Assembly (NCBI GenBank): GCA_040222235.1
Contig: JAVKDO010000019.1
Coordinates: 62,001-126,000, forward strand
Source of the DNA: UBA6059 sp040222235
GTDB taxonomy: Bacteria; Bacteroidota; Bacteroidia; Cytophagales; Cyclobacteriaceae
Length of the DNA: 64,000 nucleotides
Reading direction: 5' to 3'
The notes under the pieces were generated by a model, which saw only the letters and a program-made list of their open reading frames with translations, did not search any database and was not told the DNA's origin. Both the position numbers and the translations under genes were made by a program. Below are positions 1 to 9,100 of this stretch, piece after piece (position 1 is the first letter of the stretch; each line of letters starts with the position of its first letter).

Positions 1-46
1 TGTCTTTGTAGAAAACGGAGATTAGGGCGGATTTGATCTTTTTCAT
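1..46 (-). CDS. purH: PurH (AICAR transformylase/IMP cyclohydrolase), N-terminal fragment
   Basis: The ATG at 46 opens a minus-strand frame that runs off the left edge. Its 15 visible residues, MKKIKSALISVFYKD, match the usual beginning of bacterial PurH, whose N-terminal IMP cyclohydrolase domain starts with a K-x-A-L-I-S-V-x-x-K pattern. PurH catalyses the last two steps of IMP synthesis. It follows purN on the same strand after 84 bases, which fits a purine grouping. Only the start is present, so the call rests on this short signature and the neighbour. Confidence 0.75.
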   Translation of the reverse strand, partial: MKKIKSALISVFYKD

Positions 47-130
47 GCGTGTATAATAGGCGTCAAACGAAGGCGCAAAACTAGTTTTTTATTGGCAATA
101 ATTGGCTTGACGCCAGCGCTTTGCTTCAAT

Positions 131-724
131 TTATGAAGCGGTTGAAGGCGATTGGCTCAACACGTATTTTTCTACAGCTAACGGGAAATGAGCGTACTCC
201 AATTGATGGATTTTTTGAGCTAGTGTTTCTGCTGTATCCGTCGTGTTAATCATGCATTCTTCCTGAGCGAGAACAGCTCCTTCGTCATACGCTTCATTGA
301 CCAGATGTATGGTGATCCCGCTTCGCCATTCCCCATTATTGACCACTGCTTCATGCACTTTAGCTCCGTACATTCCCTTACCACCGAATGCTGGCAGTAG
401 CGCAGGGTGAATGTTAATGATCTTATTGGGGTACCTCTCAACCATCGTGGATGGGATGAGCCATAGGAACCCTGCCAATATGATGTAGTCAATTTGATCT
501 TTAGCTAGTTGGTCTAGAAGCCGACTTGATCGGTAGAGGTCTTCTCTACCGAAAATGCTGGACGGGACACCTAGTCTTGCAGCTCGCTCGAGTACAAAAG
601 CATCCTTCTTATTGCTCAGGATACTCGCGACCTCAATGTGCTCATGATCGGAAAAGTACTCTACTAATCGCTGGGCATTGGTACCACTACCTGATGCAAA
701 AATTGCCAGTTTGATTTTGGACAT
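131..724 (-). CDS. purN: Phosphoribosylglycinamide formyltransferase
   Basis: This 197-residue protein transfers a formyl group from 10-formyl-THF to GAR, the third step of de novo purine synthesis in the cytoplasm. It has the family's N-terminal SGSGTNAQ loop (residues 11-18). The catalytic triad is visible as N104 and H106 in the NIHPALLPAF block and D147 in YDEGAVL. Length is normal for PurN. It lies 4 bases after the prenyltransferase stop and upstream of purH, so it is probably part of one minus-strand transcript with both. Confidence 0.96.
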   Translation of the reverse strand: MSKIKLAIFASGSGTNAQRLVEYFSDHEHIEVASILSNKKDAFVLERAARLGVPSSIFGREDLYRSSRLLDQLAKDQIDYIILAGFLWLIPSTMVERYPNKIINIHPALLPAFGGKGMYGAKVHEAVVNNGEWRSGITIHLVNEAYDEGAVLAQEECMINTTDTAETLAQKIHQLEYAHFPLAVEKYVLSQSPSTAS

Positions 725-728
725 GGGA

Positions 729-1592
729 CTAAAAGAATGACATACTTAATACACCACTGAGCATCATCAGCTTGCAGTATAAACTCAAATAAGTGAATTG
801 CTTTCTCGAATCAGCCCTCATTAACCGATAGGTGAAATATAAAAACGGAATGGCGAGCAGCGCAAAATAGCTGGTCAGCACAAGGCTGTGAATATGAAAT
901 GTGAAGTAAAAGATGCTCAGAATAAATAGACCTACGATAAGGTAAAGTAGGTTTTTCGTTTTGCGCAGGCCCCAAACTATGGGGAGTGTGAGACACCCAT
1001 GTGTAGCGTCACCTCGCCAATCTTCTAGGTCCTTGATGATTTCCCTGATAAGGGTGAGTGCGAAAGCAAAGAAAGCATAGACGAATACCAGAGGCTCGAA
1101 TGAACGATAATATACAGAAACGACCAAGATGGATAGGCCGGTCATCAGGGATACGGCGAAGTTGCCAATGAAGGGGAGCCGCTTGAGTTGATTAGAATAA
1201 AGCCACAGTATGAATGAGGATAGGACGTGAACAGCCGCGACCCAGGATCCAATGAAGATACCAATAAGGATGGCTACCATATTGAAGCTCGAATGTAGTA
1301 GCATGATCACGCGCCGCTTGATTACTTTACCAACAACCACTCGATCCGGCTTGTTGATAAGGTCGATTTTCACGTCGTAGTAGTCGTTGATGATATAGCC
1401 AGCCGCCGCAATCAGCATCGTGCTGAGTACGAGTAAGTGAAGCCTAAGGTCTTGGCCTAGCGGTAACCTCGGCGCTGGAAAAATCAGAAAAACGGCTACC
1501 AGGTATTGGCTCAGTGCAATGATGAGCAGATTAGGAAACCTCGTGATTTTGAGAATACCCTGGAATGAAAAATTGGATGGCCCGGTAGTCAT
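729..1592 (-). CDS. UbiA-family prenyltransferase
   Basis: This is an integral membrane prenyltransferase with about eight to nine hydrophobic segments. The first Asp-rich motif, NDYYDVKID, is near residues 69-77 and a second, DLEDWRGD, is near residue 190; both bind Mg-prenyl diphosphate. Relatives in Bacteroidota are annotated as geranylgeranylglycerol-phosphate geranylgeranyltransferase-like, but the acceptor cannot be read from sequence. An in-frame TTG exists three codons upstream; the ATG at 1592 is preferred (287 aa). It sits between a DUF2520 protein and purN with tight spacing. A menaquinone or heme prenyltransferase role is possible but less likely. Confidence 0.85.
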   Translation of the reverse strand: MTTGPSNFSFQGILKITRFPNLLIIALSQYLVAVFLIFPAPRLPLGQDLRLHLLVLSTMLIAAAGYIINDYYDVKIDLINKPDRVVVGKVIKRRVIMLLHSSFNMVAILIGIFIGSWVAAVHVLSSFILWLYSNQLKRLPFIGNFAVSLMTGLSILVVSVYYRSFEPLVFVYAFFAFALTLIREIIKDLEDWRGDATHGCLTLPIVWGLRKTKNLLYLIVGLFILSIFYFTFHIHSLVLTSYFALLAIPFLYFTYRLMRADSRKQFTYLSLYCKLMMLSGVLSMSFF

Positions 1593-1630
1593 GAAAAGCA
1601 AAAGTACGCCGCTCTACCTAGACCTTCAAT

Positions 1631-2425
1631 TTATTTACTGAAATGACTTTTGATTTGGTTCGAGATCAGCTTGTATAGTACTTGTGCATCGGGGTGATCT
1701 GAGAGCAGTTCGATGTGCGCTGTGATCGACTTTTTGTCACCTCGCCTTGCGGGACCGGTTTGACTGGCCTCAGGATCATCTTCAAATGTCTTGAGGACCG
1801 TCTCCATCACCAGCGGACGCAATAAAGCTTTATCAACGTCTAATTCAGAAAGTTGATCAAAGGAGAGCTTGAGCAGATGGTTGGTAAAGTTGTTGGCAAA
1901 TACGGCTGCCAGATGGATGCGCTTCCGGTCATCTGAGGAAACATACCTGACCTGGTGGCTGATCTGACTGGCCAATGCCAAAAGTCTGCTTCTGGTGGTG
2001 AAACCGGAAGACTCAATCAAAATAGGAACTTCTGAAAAATCAATGTTTCTATCTCTAGAGAAAGTCTGGAGGGGATATAGTACACCACAAGATGAAATGG
2101 AAGGCGGAGCTTCTAGGATGCCCATTTCTACCGCCCCTGAAGTATGAACCACAGTAGTGGCCGTTGGCACTTTGAGCTTTTTTGCAACCGCTCCAATGGC
2201 GTCATCGGATACACAGAGTATGATCAACTCGGCTTTGCTGTCACTGAAGTCCAGATCTTTTTTGTAGGAGGCATCAGAAGCTAAAACCTCAATGAGCGCC
2301 ATGGCTGAGGCCTCTTTGCGAGCATGTATTTCGAGGATTCGCATACCGGCTGCCTCCAAGGCATGCCCAAGATGAAAGGCCACATTGCCCGCTCCGACCA
2401 GGCTAATATTTGCTATATTATTCAT
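1631..2425 (-). CDS. Rossmann-like/DUF2520 domain protein
   Basis: This protein of about 264 residues begins with an NAD(P)-type Rossmann signature, SLVGAGNVAFHLG (near residues 8-20). It continues with the HTSGAVEMG block and a C-terminal helical DUF2520 region of the kind that follows 6-phosphogluconate-dehydrogenase-like folds. The family is a putative oxidoreductase of unknown substrate. The ATG at 2425 is chosen over the TTG one codon earlier. It is the first gene of the minus-strand group leading to purH and is divergent from the MEST-like hydrolase across about 40 bases, which must hold both promoters. Confidence 0.85.
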   Translation of the reverse strand: MNNIANISLVGAGNVAFHLGHALEAAGMRILEIHARKEASAMALIEVLASDASYKKDLDFSDSKAELIILCVSDDAIGAVAKKLKVPTATTVVHTSGAVEMGILEAPPSISSCGVLYPLQTFSRDRNIDFSEVPILIESSGFTTRSRLLALASQISHQVRYVSSDDRKRIHLAAVFANNFTNHLLKLSFDQLSELDVDKALLRPLVMETVLKTFEDDPEASQTGPARRGDKKSITAHIELLSDHPDAQVLYKLISNQIKSHFSK

Positions 2426-2466
2426 CAATACTTAAGCGAATGGACGCTAGGATGTAACGTAAACAC

Positions 2467-3330
2467 ATGGAATATACGATTGCAGATTGGTATGAAAAAG
2501 GAGAGCTGTCATTAATCGACGGGCATCAGGTTTTTCACCTATCCGAAGGTGAGGGGCCGCACCTCGTTTTGATCCATGGATTTCCCACGTCTAGCTGGGA
2601 TTGGCAGAAGCTGTGGGCTGAGCTGATTCAGAGATACACCGTTACGACTCTCGACTTACTTGGCTTTGGCTATTCTGATAAGCCTAAGAAGAATGAATAT
2701 ACCATCCACCAACAGGCTAGCATTGTGGAGAAGTTGCTAGTGCAAAAAGGCATCAAATCGTTTCACATCCTTGCCCATGACTATGGAGATACGGTCGCCC
2801 AGGAGCTCCTGGCGAGACATCAAGCGCACCCTATCGGCATCCTGTCGTGCACACTGCTGAACGGAGGGCTGTTTCCTGAGACGCATCGGCCTAGGTTAAT
2901 TCAGCGACTTTTGGCTGGACCATTTGGCAGTTGGGTATCGAGATTATTGAGCTATGGCAAGTTCACCAAAAGCTTCAGTGCTGTTTTTGGGCCTAATACG
3001 CAACCGAGCGAGGCAGAACTCAAGGCATTTTGGGAGTTGATCATCCTTCAGGATGGCCAGAGGATTTACCACCTGCTCATTCGCTATATGCGAGAAAGGA
3101 AAGAATACCGACCAAGGTGGGTTGGGGCGCTGCAACAAACACAAGTAGCAATAGCATTGATCAACGGATCTGTAGACCCAATTTCCGGTAGGCATATGAT
3201 CGAGCGCTATCGCGAAATTGTGAGCGACCATAACATTTATGAACTGGAAACGATTGGGCACTACCCTCAAACAGAGGCTCCCAAGGACGTACTCAGGGCT
3301 TTCTATGCGTTTCAGAAATCAATCTTGTAG
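2467..3330 (+). CDS. Alpha/beta hydrolase of the MEST/PEG1 type
   Basis: This is a 287-residue alpha/beta hydrolase. HGFPTSSWDW (37-46) forms the oxyanion region. HDYGDTVAQELL (104-115) holds Asp105 where the nucleophile lies, as in haloalkane dehalogenases and epoxide hydrolases, rather than Ser. GHYPQTE near the C-terminus provides the His. From memory the region around NGGLFPETHRP, VFGPNTQPSE and RRWVGAL-like blocks (here PRWVGAL) matches vertebrate mesoderm-specific transcript (MEST/PEG1) closely. The substrate is unknown. It is monocistronic, being divergent from the gene before it and convergent with the one after. A generic dehalogenase-like hydrolase is the fallback call. Confidence 0.85.
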   Translation: MEYTIADWYEKGELSLIDGHQVFHLSEGEGPHLVLIHGFPTSSWDWQKLWAELIQRYTVTTLDLLGFGYSDKPKKNEYTIHQQASIVEKLLVQKGIKSFHILAHDYGDTVAQELLARHQAHPIGILSCTLLNGGLFPETHRPRLIQRLLAGPFGSWVSRLLSYGKFTKSFSAVFGPNTQPSEAELKAFWELIILQDGQRIYHLLIRYMRERKEYRPRWVGALQQTQVAIALINGSVDPISGRHMIERYREIVSDHNIYELETIGHYPQTEAPKDVLRAFYAFQKSIL

Positions 3331-3404
3331 CACATTGGTCAACTCAGAATCAACAACTTTATACAGACTTGACGTTTTCCTGTTCAATAAAATAGTCGTA
3401 AACG

Positions 3405-5165
3405 TCAGTTGATGTAAAAGTCCTCAATAGTCGCTTCAAACTTCTTGTGAATGATGCGTCGCTTTAGCTTTAGTGTCGGGGTGAGTTCGCCAGAGTCTAC
3501 CCTCCAGGGTTTGTCAAGGATTTGGTATTTCTTCACTTTCTCCCACTGTCCGAAGTTCTCATTGAAGAGGCGAATTTCTTGGTCAAATAGCGCTTTGATT
3601 TTGGAATGCTTAATGAGCTCTGAGGGCTCTTCCATAGGTATAACATGGGTTTTACAGTATTCCTGAAGCACCTCAAAGTTGGGGACAATCAACGCAGACG
3701 GGAACTTTCGCCCTTCTCCGATGATGATGATGTACTCAATGTAGGGTGATTCCTTGAACTTATTTTCAATGAGCTGAGGAGCGATATATTTTCCGCCGGA
3801 GGTTTTAAACATCTCTTTTTTCCGATCGGTGATCTTCAAATAGCCATCTTCCGATAGGTCACCAATATCTCCCGTATGAAACCAGCCATCTTTGATCACC
3901 TCAGCTGTCAGGTCAGGCTGTCGATAGTAGCCTTGCATCACGTTGGGCCCTTTGACCAGGATCTCTCCGTCTTTGGCAATTTTGACTTCTACTCCGTTGA
4001 TGAGCTTACCAACACTTCCTACCCTCATGCCTTCTGGAGTGAGGATAGAAGCCGTCACTACTGGGGAGGTTTCCGTTAGGCCATATCCCTCACCGATCTT
4101 AATCCCTGCTGCCCAGAAGACCCGTGCGAGCCTAGGCTGTAGCGCAGCAGCACCAGAGGCAATGCTCTCAATGTTGCCACCTAGCGCCTCGCGCCACTTA
4201 GCGAAAATGAGCTTATCTGCCCACTTGTGCTGAAATCTGAACCAGGCATTGTACTCTTTATTAGGCTCGTAGTTGAGCCCAAGATTCACCGCCCAAAAAA
4301 ACAGCTTGCGTTTGATCCCGGTCAACTCATAGCCTTTGGTAACGATCCTGTCATATACCTTTTCCAAAAGCCTGGGGACAGTATTGAATGTGTTAGGCTT
4401 CACCTCTTTGATATTTTCAGCGATACGATCCATACTCTCTGCGAAATAGATGGAGATACCGAGATAGATGTAGACATAGAGGGCTGTGCGCTCGTAGATG
4501 TGACACATCGGCAAAAAGCTTAACGCCCTCGATTCACCGCGCGCTACCAATATCCGAGGAGATACCCCCAGACTGTTAGAGACGATGTTTTTATGACTCA
4601 GCATGACTCCCTTCGGCCGACCTGTCGTACCCGAAGTGTAGATAATGGTCATAAGGTCGTCCTCATGAACTTTGTTCATTAGCTCTTGGAGTTGATCATC
4701 TGTCACCTTCAATCCCTTGGTGGACACATCCTCCCAGTGAGCCACACCATCAACTTTATCAAAGCTGTAAAGCTCAAGGGTCGGATCAATCTCCGTGGCG
4801 GCCTTGACCTTCTTGGTCAGTTCGGTGTTTTCTGCAAACGCTACCTTTACCTCCGCATGCTCAAAGATGTACTTATAATCCTCTACCGTAATAGTTGGGT
4901 ACATGGGTACAGAGACTGCCCCAATTTGCTGAATAGCAAAATCCACAAAAACCCATTCTGGGCGATTACTGGAGATGATTGCCACTTTGTCCTTTGGGCG
5001 GACACCCAATCCGACGAGACCTTTGGCAACAGCATTGACCGTATCAATTACCTCCTGGGTGGAGAGATGCGCCCAAACCCCCATGTTTTTATGAGCGAGG
5101 CAATCATATTTTTCATAGTTAGCTTTCTGATAGTAAAGAAAGTCGAATGCTCTTGTCAGTTCCAT
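3405..5165 (-). CDS. Long-chain fatty acid-CoA ligase (AMP-binding)
   Basis: This is a 586-residue ANL-superfamily adenylate-forming enzyme that activates fatty acids to acyl-CoA through an acyl-AMP. Motif A is YTSGTTGRPKG (176-186). GYGLTETSP, the DGWFHTGDIG hinge region and a C-terminal DRKKEMFKTSGGKYIAP block carrying the catalytic-Lys region are all present. Length fits FadD15/FAA-type long-chain synthetases. There is no signal peptide. The stop of ccmF lies 56 bases from this start on the same strand, so it may be read from the ccm transcript. Confidence 0.93.
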   Translation of the reverse strand: MELTRAFDFLYYQKANYEKYDCLAHKNMGVWAHLSTQEVIDTVNAVAKGLVGLGVRPKDKVAIISSNRPEWVFVDFAIQQIGAVSVPMYPTITVEDYKYIFEHAEVKVAFAENTELTKKVKAATEIDPTLELYSFDKVDGVAHWEDVSTKGLKVTDDQLQELMNKVHEDDLMTIIYTSGTTGRPKGVMLSHKNIVSNSLGVSPRILVARGESRALSFLPMCHIYERTALYVYIYLGISIYFAESMDRIAENIKEVKPNTFNTVPRLLEKVYDRIVTKGYELTGIKRKLFFWAVNLGLNYEPNKEYNAWFRFQHKWADKLIFAKWREALGGNIESIASGAAALQPRLARVFWAAGIKIGEGYGLTETSPVVTASILTPEGMRVGSVGKLINGVEVKIAKDGEILVKGPNVMQGYYRQPDLTAEVIKDGWFHTGDIGDLSEDGYLKITDRKKEMFKTSGGKYIAPQLIENKFKESPYIEYIIIIGEGRKFPSALIVPNFEVLQEYCKTHVIPMEEPSELIKHSKIKALFDQEIRLFNENFGQWEKVKKYQILDKPWRVDSGELTPTLKLKRRIIHKKFEATIEDFYIN

Positions 5166-5221
5166 CTCTTGGGTTTTAACCCAATGAAACTAATCAAAAA
5201 AGACGACTTGAGGAGACGGAG

Positions 5222-7750
5222 TTATTCCAATCCTTTATCGCGGACTTTGACAAACTCGCCATACCTACGGTGGATGGCCATCCCAAGCCCTATCACCAAG
5301 AAAAAAGTACCCATCCAAAGCACATTGATAAGCGGTTTCTCTACCGCCTCCAATATGATGTAGTCTTTTTGCCGCGTATTGATACCAATGGTGAAATTGT
5401 TGTCCTCTGGGTTCACATTCAGCAGCGTTAGCTTTGCGGCCAGGTCATTGACCTCATCCGGAATGCGCCCTACCAGCTTGTCTTTGATCAGATAGATAGG
5501 CTCAGCCAGATATTCTCCGAAGCTTCCCATGAGTTTGATTTTTGCTTTGATCGCCACATCCTCATCGCCAAGGATCACCCGAGGTACTTCTTGTATTCGC
5601 TCGACTGCTTCAAACTGAGCCACGTAATCATTAACGAAAAACTGCTCCCCAACCTTAATCGTCTTTTCTTCCATTTCACCCCACTCTTGCTCCTCTTCAG
5701 GGTCTGGGAAGGTTCTGACATGAGTGTATAGATCCTGTCCAATATTTCGATCAATATCAGGCGAGTAAACGATCATACCCATCGTTTCATTGATTTGCAC
5801 CCTTGGGAACAGTGTAAACTCTTTGCCATCAGATCGCAGGTAGTGAACCTCAAAATAGCTATTCTCCTGATTGATAAAGCTGACCGTATCACCTGCGGAG
5901 ACATGGCTTTTACCATCACTGATTAGGTCTCGTTTCGCTATCGCCTTACCAGGAATTGGTAAACTCTCCAGATGTTCTGTTTTCACATACCCCGGAACTT
6001 CCCTTACGATTTGGCGCATGCCCATATAGGTGAGCCTGTAATCACCCATGTCTCTAGGCTCATGCATAAAGAGCAACAGATTGTTTCTGTTGATCTCCTC
6101 CGGGAAGTCCTTGTGCCAAGTAAGCCCTGTATAGTTCATGCTTACGATCTTAGAGTAGCCTGAAGAGAAGAGGATGCCGATAAGCATCATCGCTATACCT
6201 ATATGGGCAATTGACCCTCCTGATAGCTTATAATTACTACGAATGACCGATGAGAGAATCTTGAGATTAGCGACTATTGAATACACGCTAGCGGTCATCA
6301 GCAGCATGTATGCAGGCTCTGTCATTTTACTTACCAGAATAACTGCACTTGATAGAATCAACGCCACGACCACTGGCATTAGCATGGCATCTTTCAGCTC
6401 TGTGGGGCTCATTTTCTTCCAGTAGAAGAATTGGCCCGTTCCCGATAGGAGCGCTACCGCAATAGCAAACCACATCTGGAATTTGGTGTAGAAGCCAATT
6501 TGATCCGCAGGTGGAGCGACATTGGAAATGCCCCCAAATAGCTCAACAATAGCATTGTATACAGGAATAGACGTAGGAATAATCACCTGGAAGCCCATAA
6601 GGCAGAGGGTGGTTACTCCTATGAATATCCAGAATTCGCGTGAATAGGTAGATACCTCTTCATCATTACTTGGAACCTGCTTCCACGCTCTGATCAAAAG
6701 AAAAATCGACAAGGCAACAAAAGCCAGTAAGTAAATAAGGAGCTGACCGCTCAGGCCCAGGTCGGTGAAGCTATGCACAGACGAATCACCCAGAATACCA
6801 CTTCTGGTGAGAAACGTGGCATAAAGGACAGAAATGAAGGTCGTAATGGTTAGGATCAATGCTGCCTTAAGTGCTGTGTTGCTTTTGCGAAACACAATCA
6901 TCATATGAACAGAAGCAACCAGAATTAGCCAAGGCACGTAGATCGCATTCTCGACAGGATCCCAGTTCCAATAGCCACCAAAATTGAGTGTTTCATATGC
7001 CCAGTAAGCTCCCATCAAGATTCCTACTCCAAGCACCAAGGTTGAGAATAGTGCCCATGGCAATGCTGGGCGCACCCACTCTCTCAGCTTACCAATCCAC
7101 AGACCTGATACAGCGTAAGCGAAGGGTATCATTGTGGTAGCAAAACCAAGGAATAGTGTCGGAGGGTGGATGACCATCCAATAGTTTTGTAGTAGCGGAT
7201 TTAGCCCGGTCCCATCTTCCGGAATGAAGTCTGGATTGATCTGGAAAATGGGTGCTGTAATAGCATCGCGCAGTAATATGAAAGGTGAGCTGCCCAACTT
7301 GATATCAAACAGCACAATCCCAAGGATCATTGAGGTAAGGAAGGACTGTACCAAAGAGAAGACGGTCATCGTTGGGCCTTCCCAGAATTTATTGGTATTG
7401 ATGATAATGATGCCTAGGAGCACATTCCAGAAGAGCCAAAGCAAGAAGGACCCCTCTTGCCCTTCCCAGAAACAAGAGATTTGGTAATAGATAGGTAGCA
7501 GCTTTGAAGAATGCTGGTAAGCGTAGTAATACTCGAAGTATTGGCTATTGATGATGTAGAAAAGGGCGAAAACTACTCCGAAAATGGCTAGCCCATGCAG
7601 ATAAAAAACAGCTCGTGCGTAAGCCCGCCATTTTGGCTTCTCTATTTCCGGGCTTACCGTGTATTGGAAATAAGCAAAGGTAGATACAAGTGAAAGGACA
7701 AAAGCCCCAATGACCAGGATGTGGCCAAGATTACCTACAAAGTAGTGCAT
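5222..7750 (-). CDS. ccmF: Cytochrome c biogenesis heme lyase CcmF
   Basis: This is an 842-residue polytopic membrane protein that attaches heme from CcmE to apocytochrome c. The heme-handling WWD-type motif GGYWNWDPVEN lies near residues 258-268, and conserved His sites are visible at HPPTLF (near 195) and in VHMM. The N-terminal two thirds carry many membrane segments. A periplasmic stretch of about 300 residues follows, then a last transmembrane helix near 815-835, in line with the family. It is the last gene of the ccmBCDEF run, 12 bases after ccmE. Confidence 0.95.
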   Translation of the reverse strand: MHYFVGNLGHILVIGAFVLSLVSTFAYFQYTVSPEIEKPKWRAYARAVFYLHGLAIFGVVFALFYIINSQYFEYYYAYQHSSKLLPIYYQISCFWEGQEGSFLLWLFWNVLLGIIIINTNKFWEGPTMTVFSLVQSFLTSMILGIVLFDIKLGSSPFILLRDAITAPIFQINPDFIPEDGTGLNPLLQNYWMVIHPPTLFLGFATTMIPFAYAVSGLWIGKLREWVRPALPWALFSTLVLGVGILMGAYWAYETLNFGGYWNWDPVENAIYVPWLILVASVHMMIVFRKSNTALKAALILTITTFISVLYATFLTRSGILGDSSVHSFTDLGLSGQLLIYLLAFVALSIFLLIRAWKQVPSNDEEVSTYSREFWIFIGVTTLCLMGFQVIIPTSIPVYNAIVELFGGISNVAPPADQIGFYTKFQMWFAIAVALLSGTGQFFYWKKMSPTELKDAMLMPVVVALILSSAVILVSKMTEPAYMLLMTASVYSIVANLKILSSVIRSNYKLSGGSIAHIGIAMMLIGILFSSGYSKIVSMNYTGLTWHKDFPEEINRNNLLLFMHEPRDMGDYRLTYMGMRQIVREVPGYVKTEHLESLPIPGKAIAKRDLISDGKSHVSAGDTVSFINQENSYFEVHYLRSDGKEFTLFPRVQINETMGMIVYSPDIDRNIGQDLYTHVRTFPDPEEEQEWGEMEEKTIKVGEQFFVNDYVAQFEAVERIQEVPRVILGDEDVAIKAKIKLMGSFGEYLAEPIYLIKDKLVGRIPDEVNDLAAKLTLLNVNPEDNNFTIGINTRQKDYIILEAVEKPLINVLWMGTFFLVIGLGMAIHRRYGEFVKVRDKGLE

Positions 7751-7762
7751 TCAAATCCTTGA

Positions 7763-8179
7763 TTATAGTACTGAGCCCACCTGAACCTCTTCCTCCTGAT
7801 ACTTAGAAGGGCATTTCATAAGTATCTTATCAGCAACGAAATAATCCTTCTTGTATGAGCCAATCACCACCACTTGCTCAGAACGCATAAAGTCCGCAGG
7901 CATTGGCTCATTGTAAATAACGCGTTGCTCGTTGGCCTTGTCGTCTACCATGACGAACGCAAATGACAACATGTCCCCACTCTTCTCAATACCCTGAACA
8001 TTTCCTTGAGCATCTTTTTTAAGGGTACCTACTACATGAATGAGATTGTCATCTCCATCTTCTGCTAGCTCCATCGCTTCGTCAAAAGACACATAGGTGC
8101 TTGCGTCTCCTGCAGTCGAAATGATGATCATAATGGCAATGCCAATAACAATAATCCCAAGTATGTGCGTCTTTTTCAT
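7763..8179 (-). CDS. ccmE: Heme chaperone CcmE, CxxxY variant
   Basis: The protein has about 138 residues, with one N-terminal membrane anchor followed by an OB-fold. The classical heme-attaching motif is H-x-x-x-Y. Here the equivalent position reads KCPSKY, so a Cys replaces the His, with the Tyr conserved (Cys123 and Tyr127 from this start). Cysteine-type CcmE proteins are known from archaea and Desulfovibrio. The ATG at 8179 is preferred because it puts Lys-Lys directly before the anchor; an in-frame start exists at 8191. It lies between the CcmD-like gene and ccmF. Confidence 0.92.
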   Translation of the reverse strand: MKKTHILGIIVIGIAIMIIISTAGDASTYVSFDEAMELAEDGDDNLIHVVGTLKKDAQGNVQGIEKSGDMLSFAFVMVDDKANEQRVIYNEPMPADFMRSEQVVVIGSYKKDYFVADKILMKCPSKYQEEEVQVGSVL

Positions 8180-8203
8180 ATTACTAGCCAATTCAACAAG
8201 TTG

Positions 8204-8422
8204 TTAGCTCTTGTGTTCTTTTTCATTGAGCCTTTTTTCGAGCTTACCCAGCTTCTTGTCCATTATGATGAGGTAAACAAAAAAACCTATCAACAATGTT
8301 CCGATCACAGCAATCACTACGTAGATTTTTCCATCAGCGCGAAACTGATCGGCCATTTCCACTGATTGAGCTACCGCAAAATTACTTAGCAAAGCCAAAA
8401 GAACTGTCATTATTGCTTTCAT
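8204..8422 (-). CDS. CcmD-like small membrane protein
   Basis: This is a 72-residue protein with a signal-like N-terminus ending in AVAQS, then one transmembrane helix (about 33-53), then a charged tail (KKLGKLEKRLNEKEH). It is in the position of ccmD between ccmC and ccmE, and its start overlaps the ccmC stop by 4 bases. CcmD holds CcmE to the CcmABC exporter. Sequence conservation in CcmD is weak, so the call depends mainly on size, topology and location. The presumed N-terminal cleavage region is longer than in proteobacterial CcmD. Confidence 0.75.
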   Translation of the reverse strand: MKAIMTVLLALLSNFAVAQSVEMADQFRADGKIYVVIAVIGTLLIGFFVYLIIMDKKLGKLEKRLNEKEHKS

Positions 8423-9096
8423 ATGCCGTCTTCTTCTAAAGCCTCTTCTATTCTCCTAGTTCTATATCTAATTGTCGCTAACCAAAAGCCCAACAATGTC
8501 CAACCCACTACCGCCGGATAAAAGACGAGTCTCAAATTGGAATCCAAATCATAAGCGTTGAAGCCAGGGTTGCCACCACTGCCAGGGTGAAGTGAATCGG
8601 TCAATCTTGGAAGAATAAAGAGTAGGGGAATTAATGCCGAATAGGCGAATACATTATAGATAGCACTGATTCGGGCTCGCTGTTGGTCGTCTTGCAGTGA
8701 TCCTCGCAAGATGAAGTAAGCAAAGTAGATGAGTAAGCCGATAGCCGAAGCATTTTGTTGCGGATCGCCACTCCATGGGGCCCCCCAGGTGTAGTTGGCC
8801 CAAATCATTCCAGTGAATATGCCGAGCACTCCAAGAAAGACACCAACATTGGCTAACTCTATGCTCAAGTGATCATCTTCTATTCTATTTCCCGATAGGT
8901 ACTTAATGGCATAAACCATAGAGGTCGTAAGGAGGATGATCATCCCAAACCACATAGGTACATGGAAGTACAGCACCCTGATGGTCTCATTGAGTATGGC
9001 CAACCTCGGCACTTTTCCGAGCAGCCCGGCGATGAGCACATATAGGAGCAATAGTATGCTCAGGTATTTCCACCAGTTTTGATTGATCAGCTTCAT
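8419..9096 (-). CDS. ccmC: Heme exporter subunit CcmC
   Basis: This 225-residue, six-helix membrane protein loads heme onto CcmE. The periplasmic Trp-rich segment is NYTWGAPWSGDPQQNAS (near residues 105-121), equivalent to the WWD domain, and flanking His residues are present (YFHVPMWF near 43-50, and LHPGSG). Length is normal. It starts 4 bases after ccmB ends and overlaps the CcmD-like gene, which shows tight translational coupling. CcsA/ResC-type proteins are related, but the ccmB neighbour favours CcmC. Confidence 0.93.
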   Translation of the reverse strand: MKLINQNWWKYLSILLLLYVLIAGLLGKVPRLAILNETIRVLYFHVPMWFGMIILLTTSMVYAIKYLSGNRIEDDHLSIELANVGVFLGVLGIFTGMIWANYTWGAPWSGDPQQNASAIGLLIYFAYFILRGSLQDDQQRARISAIYNVFAYSALIPLLFILPRLTDSLHPGSGGNPGFNAYDLDSNLRLVFYPAVVGWTLLGFWLATIRYRTRRIEEALEEDGI

Positions 9097-9100
9097 GGGA

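Noticed and set aside
4686..5363. 225-codon plus-strand open frame over the acyl-CoA ligase and ccmF ends
   Set aside because: It is antisense to two well-supported genes, has unnatural composition and no domain; it is a shadow frame.
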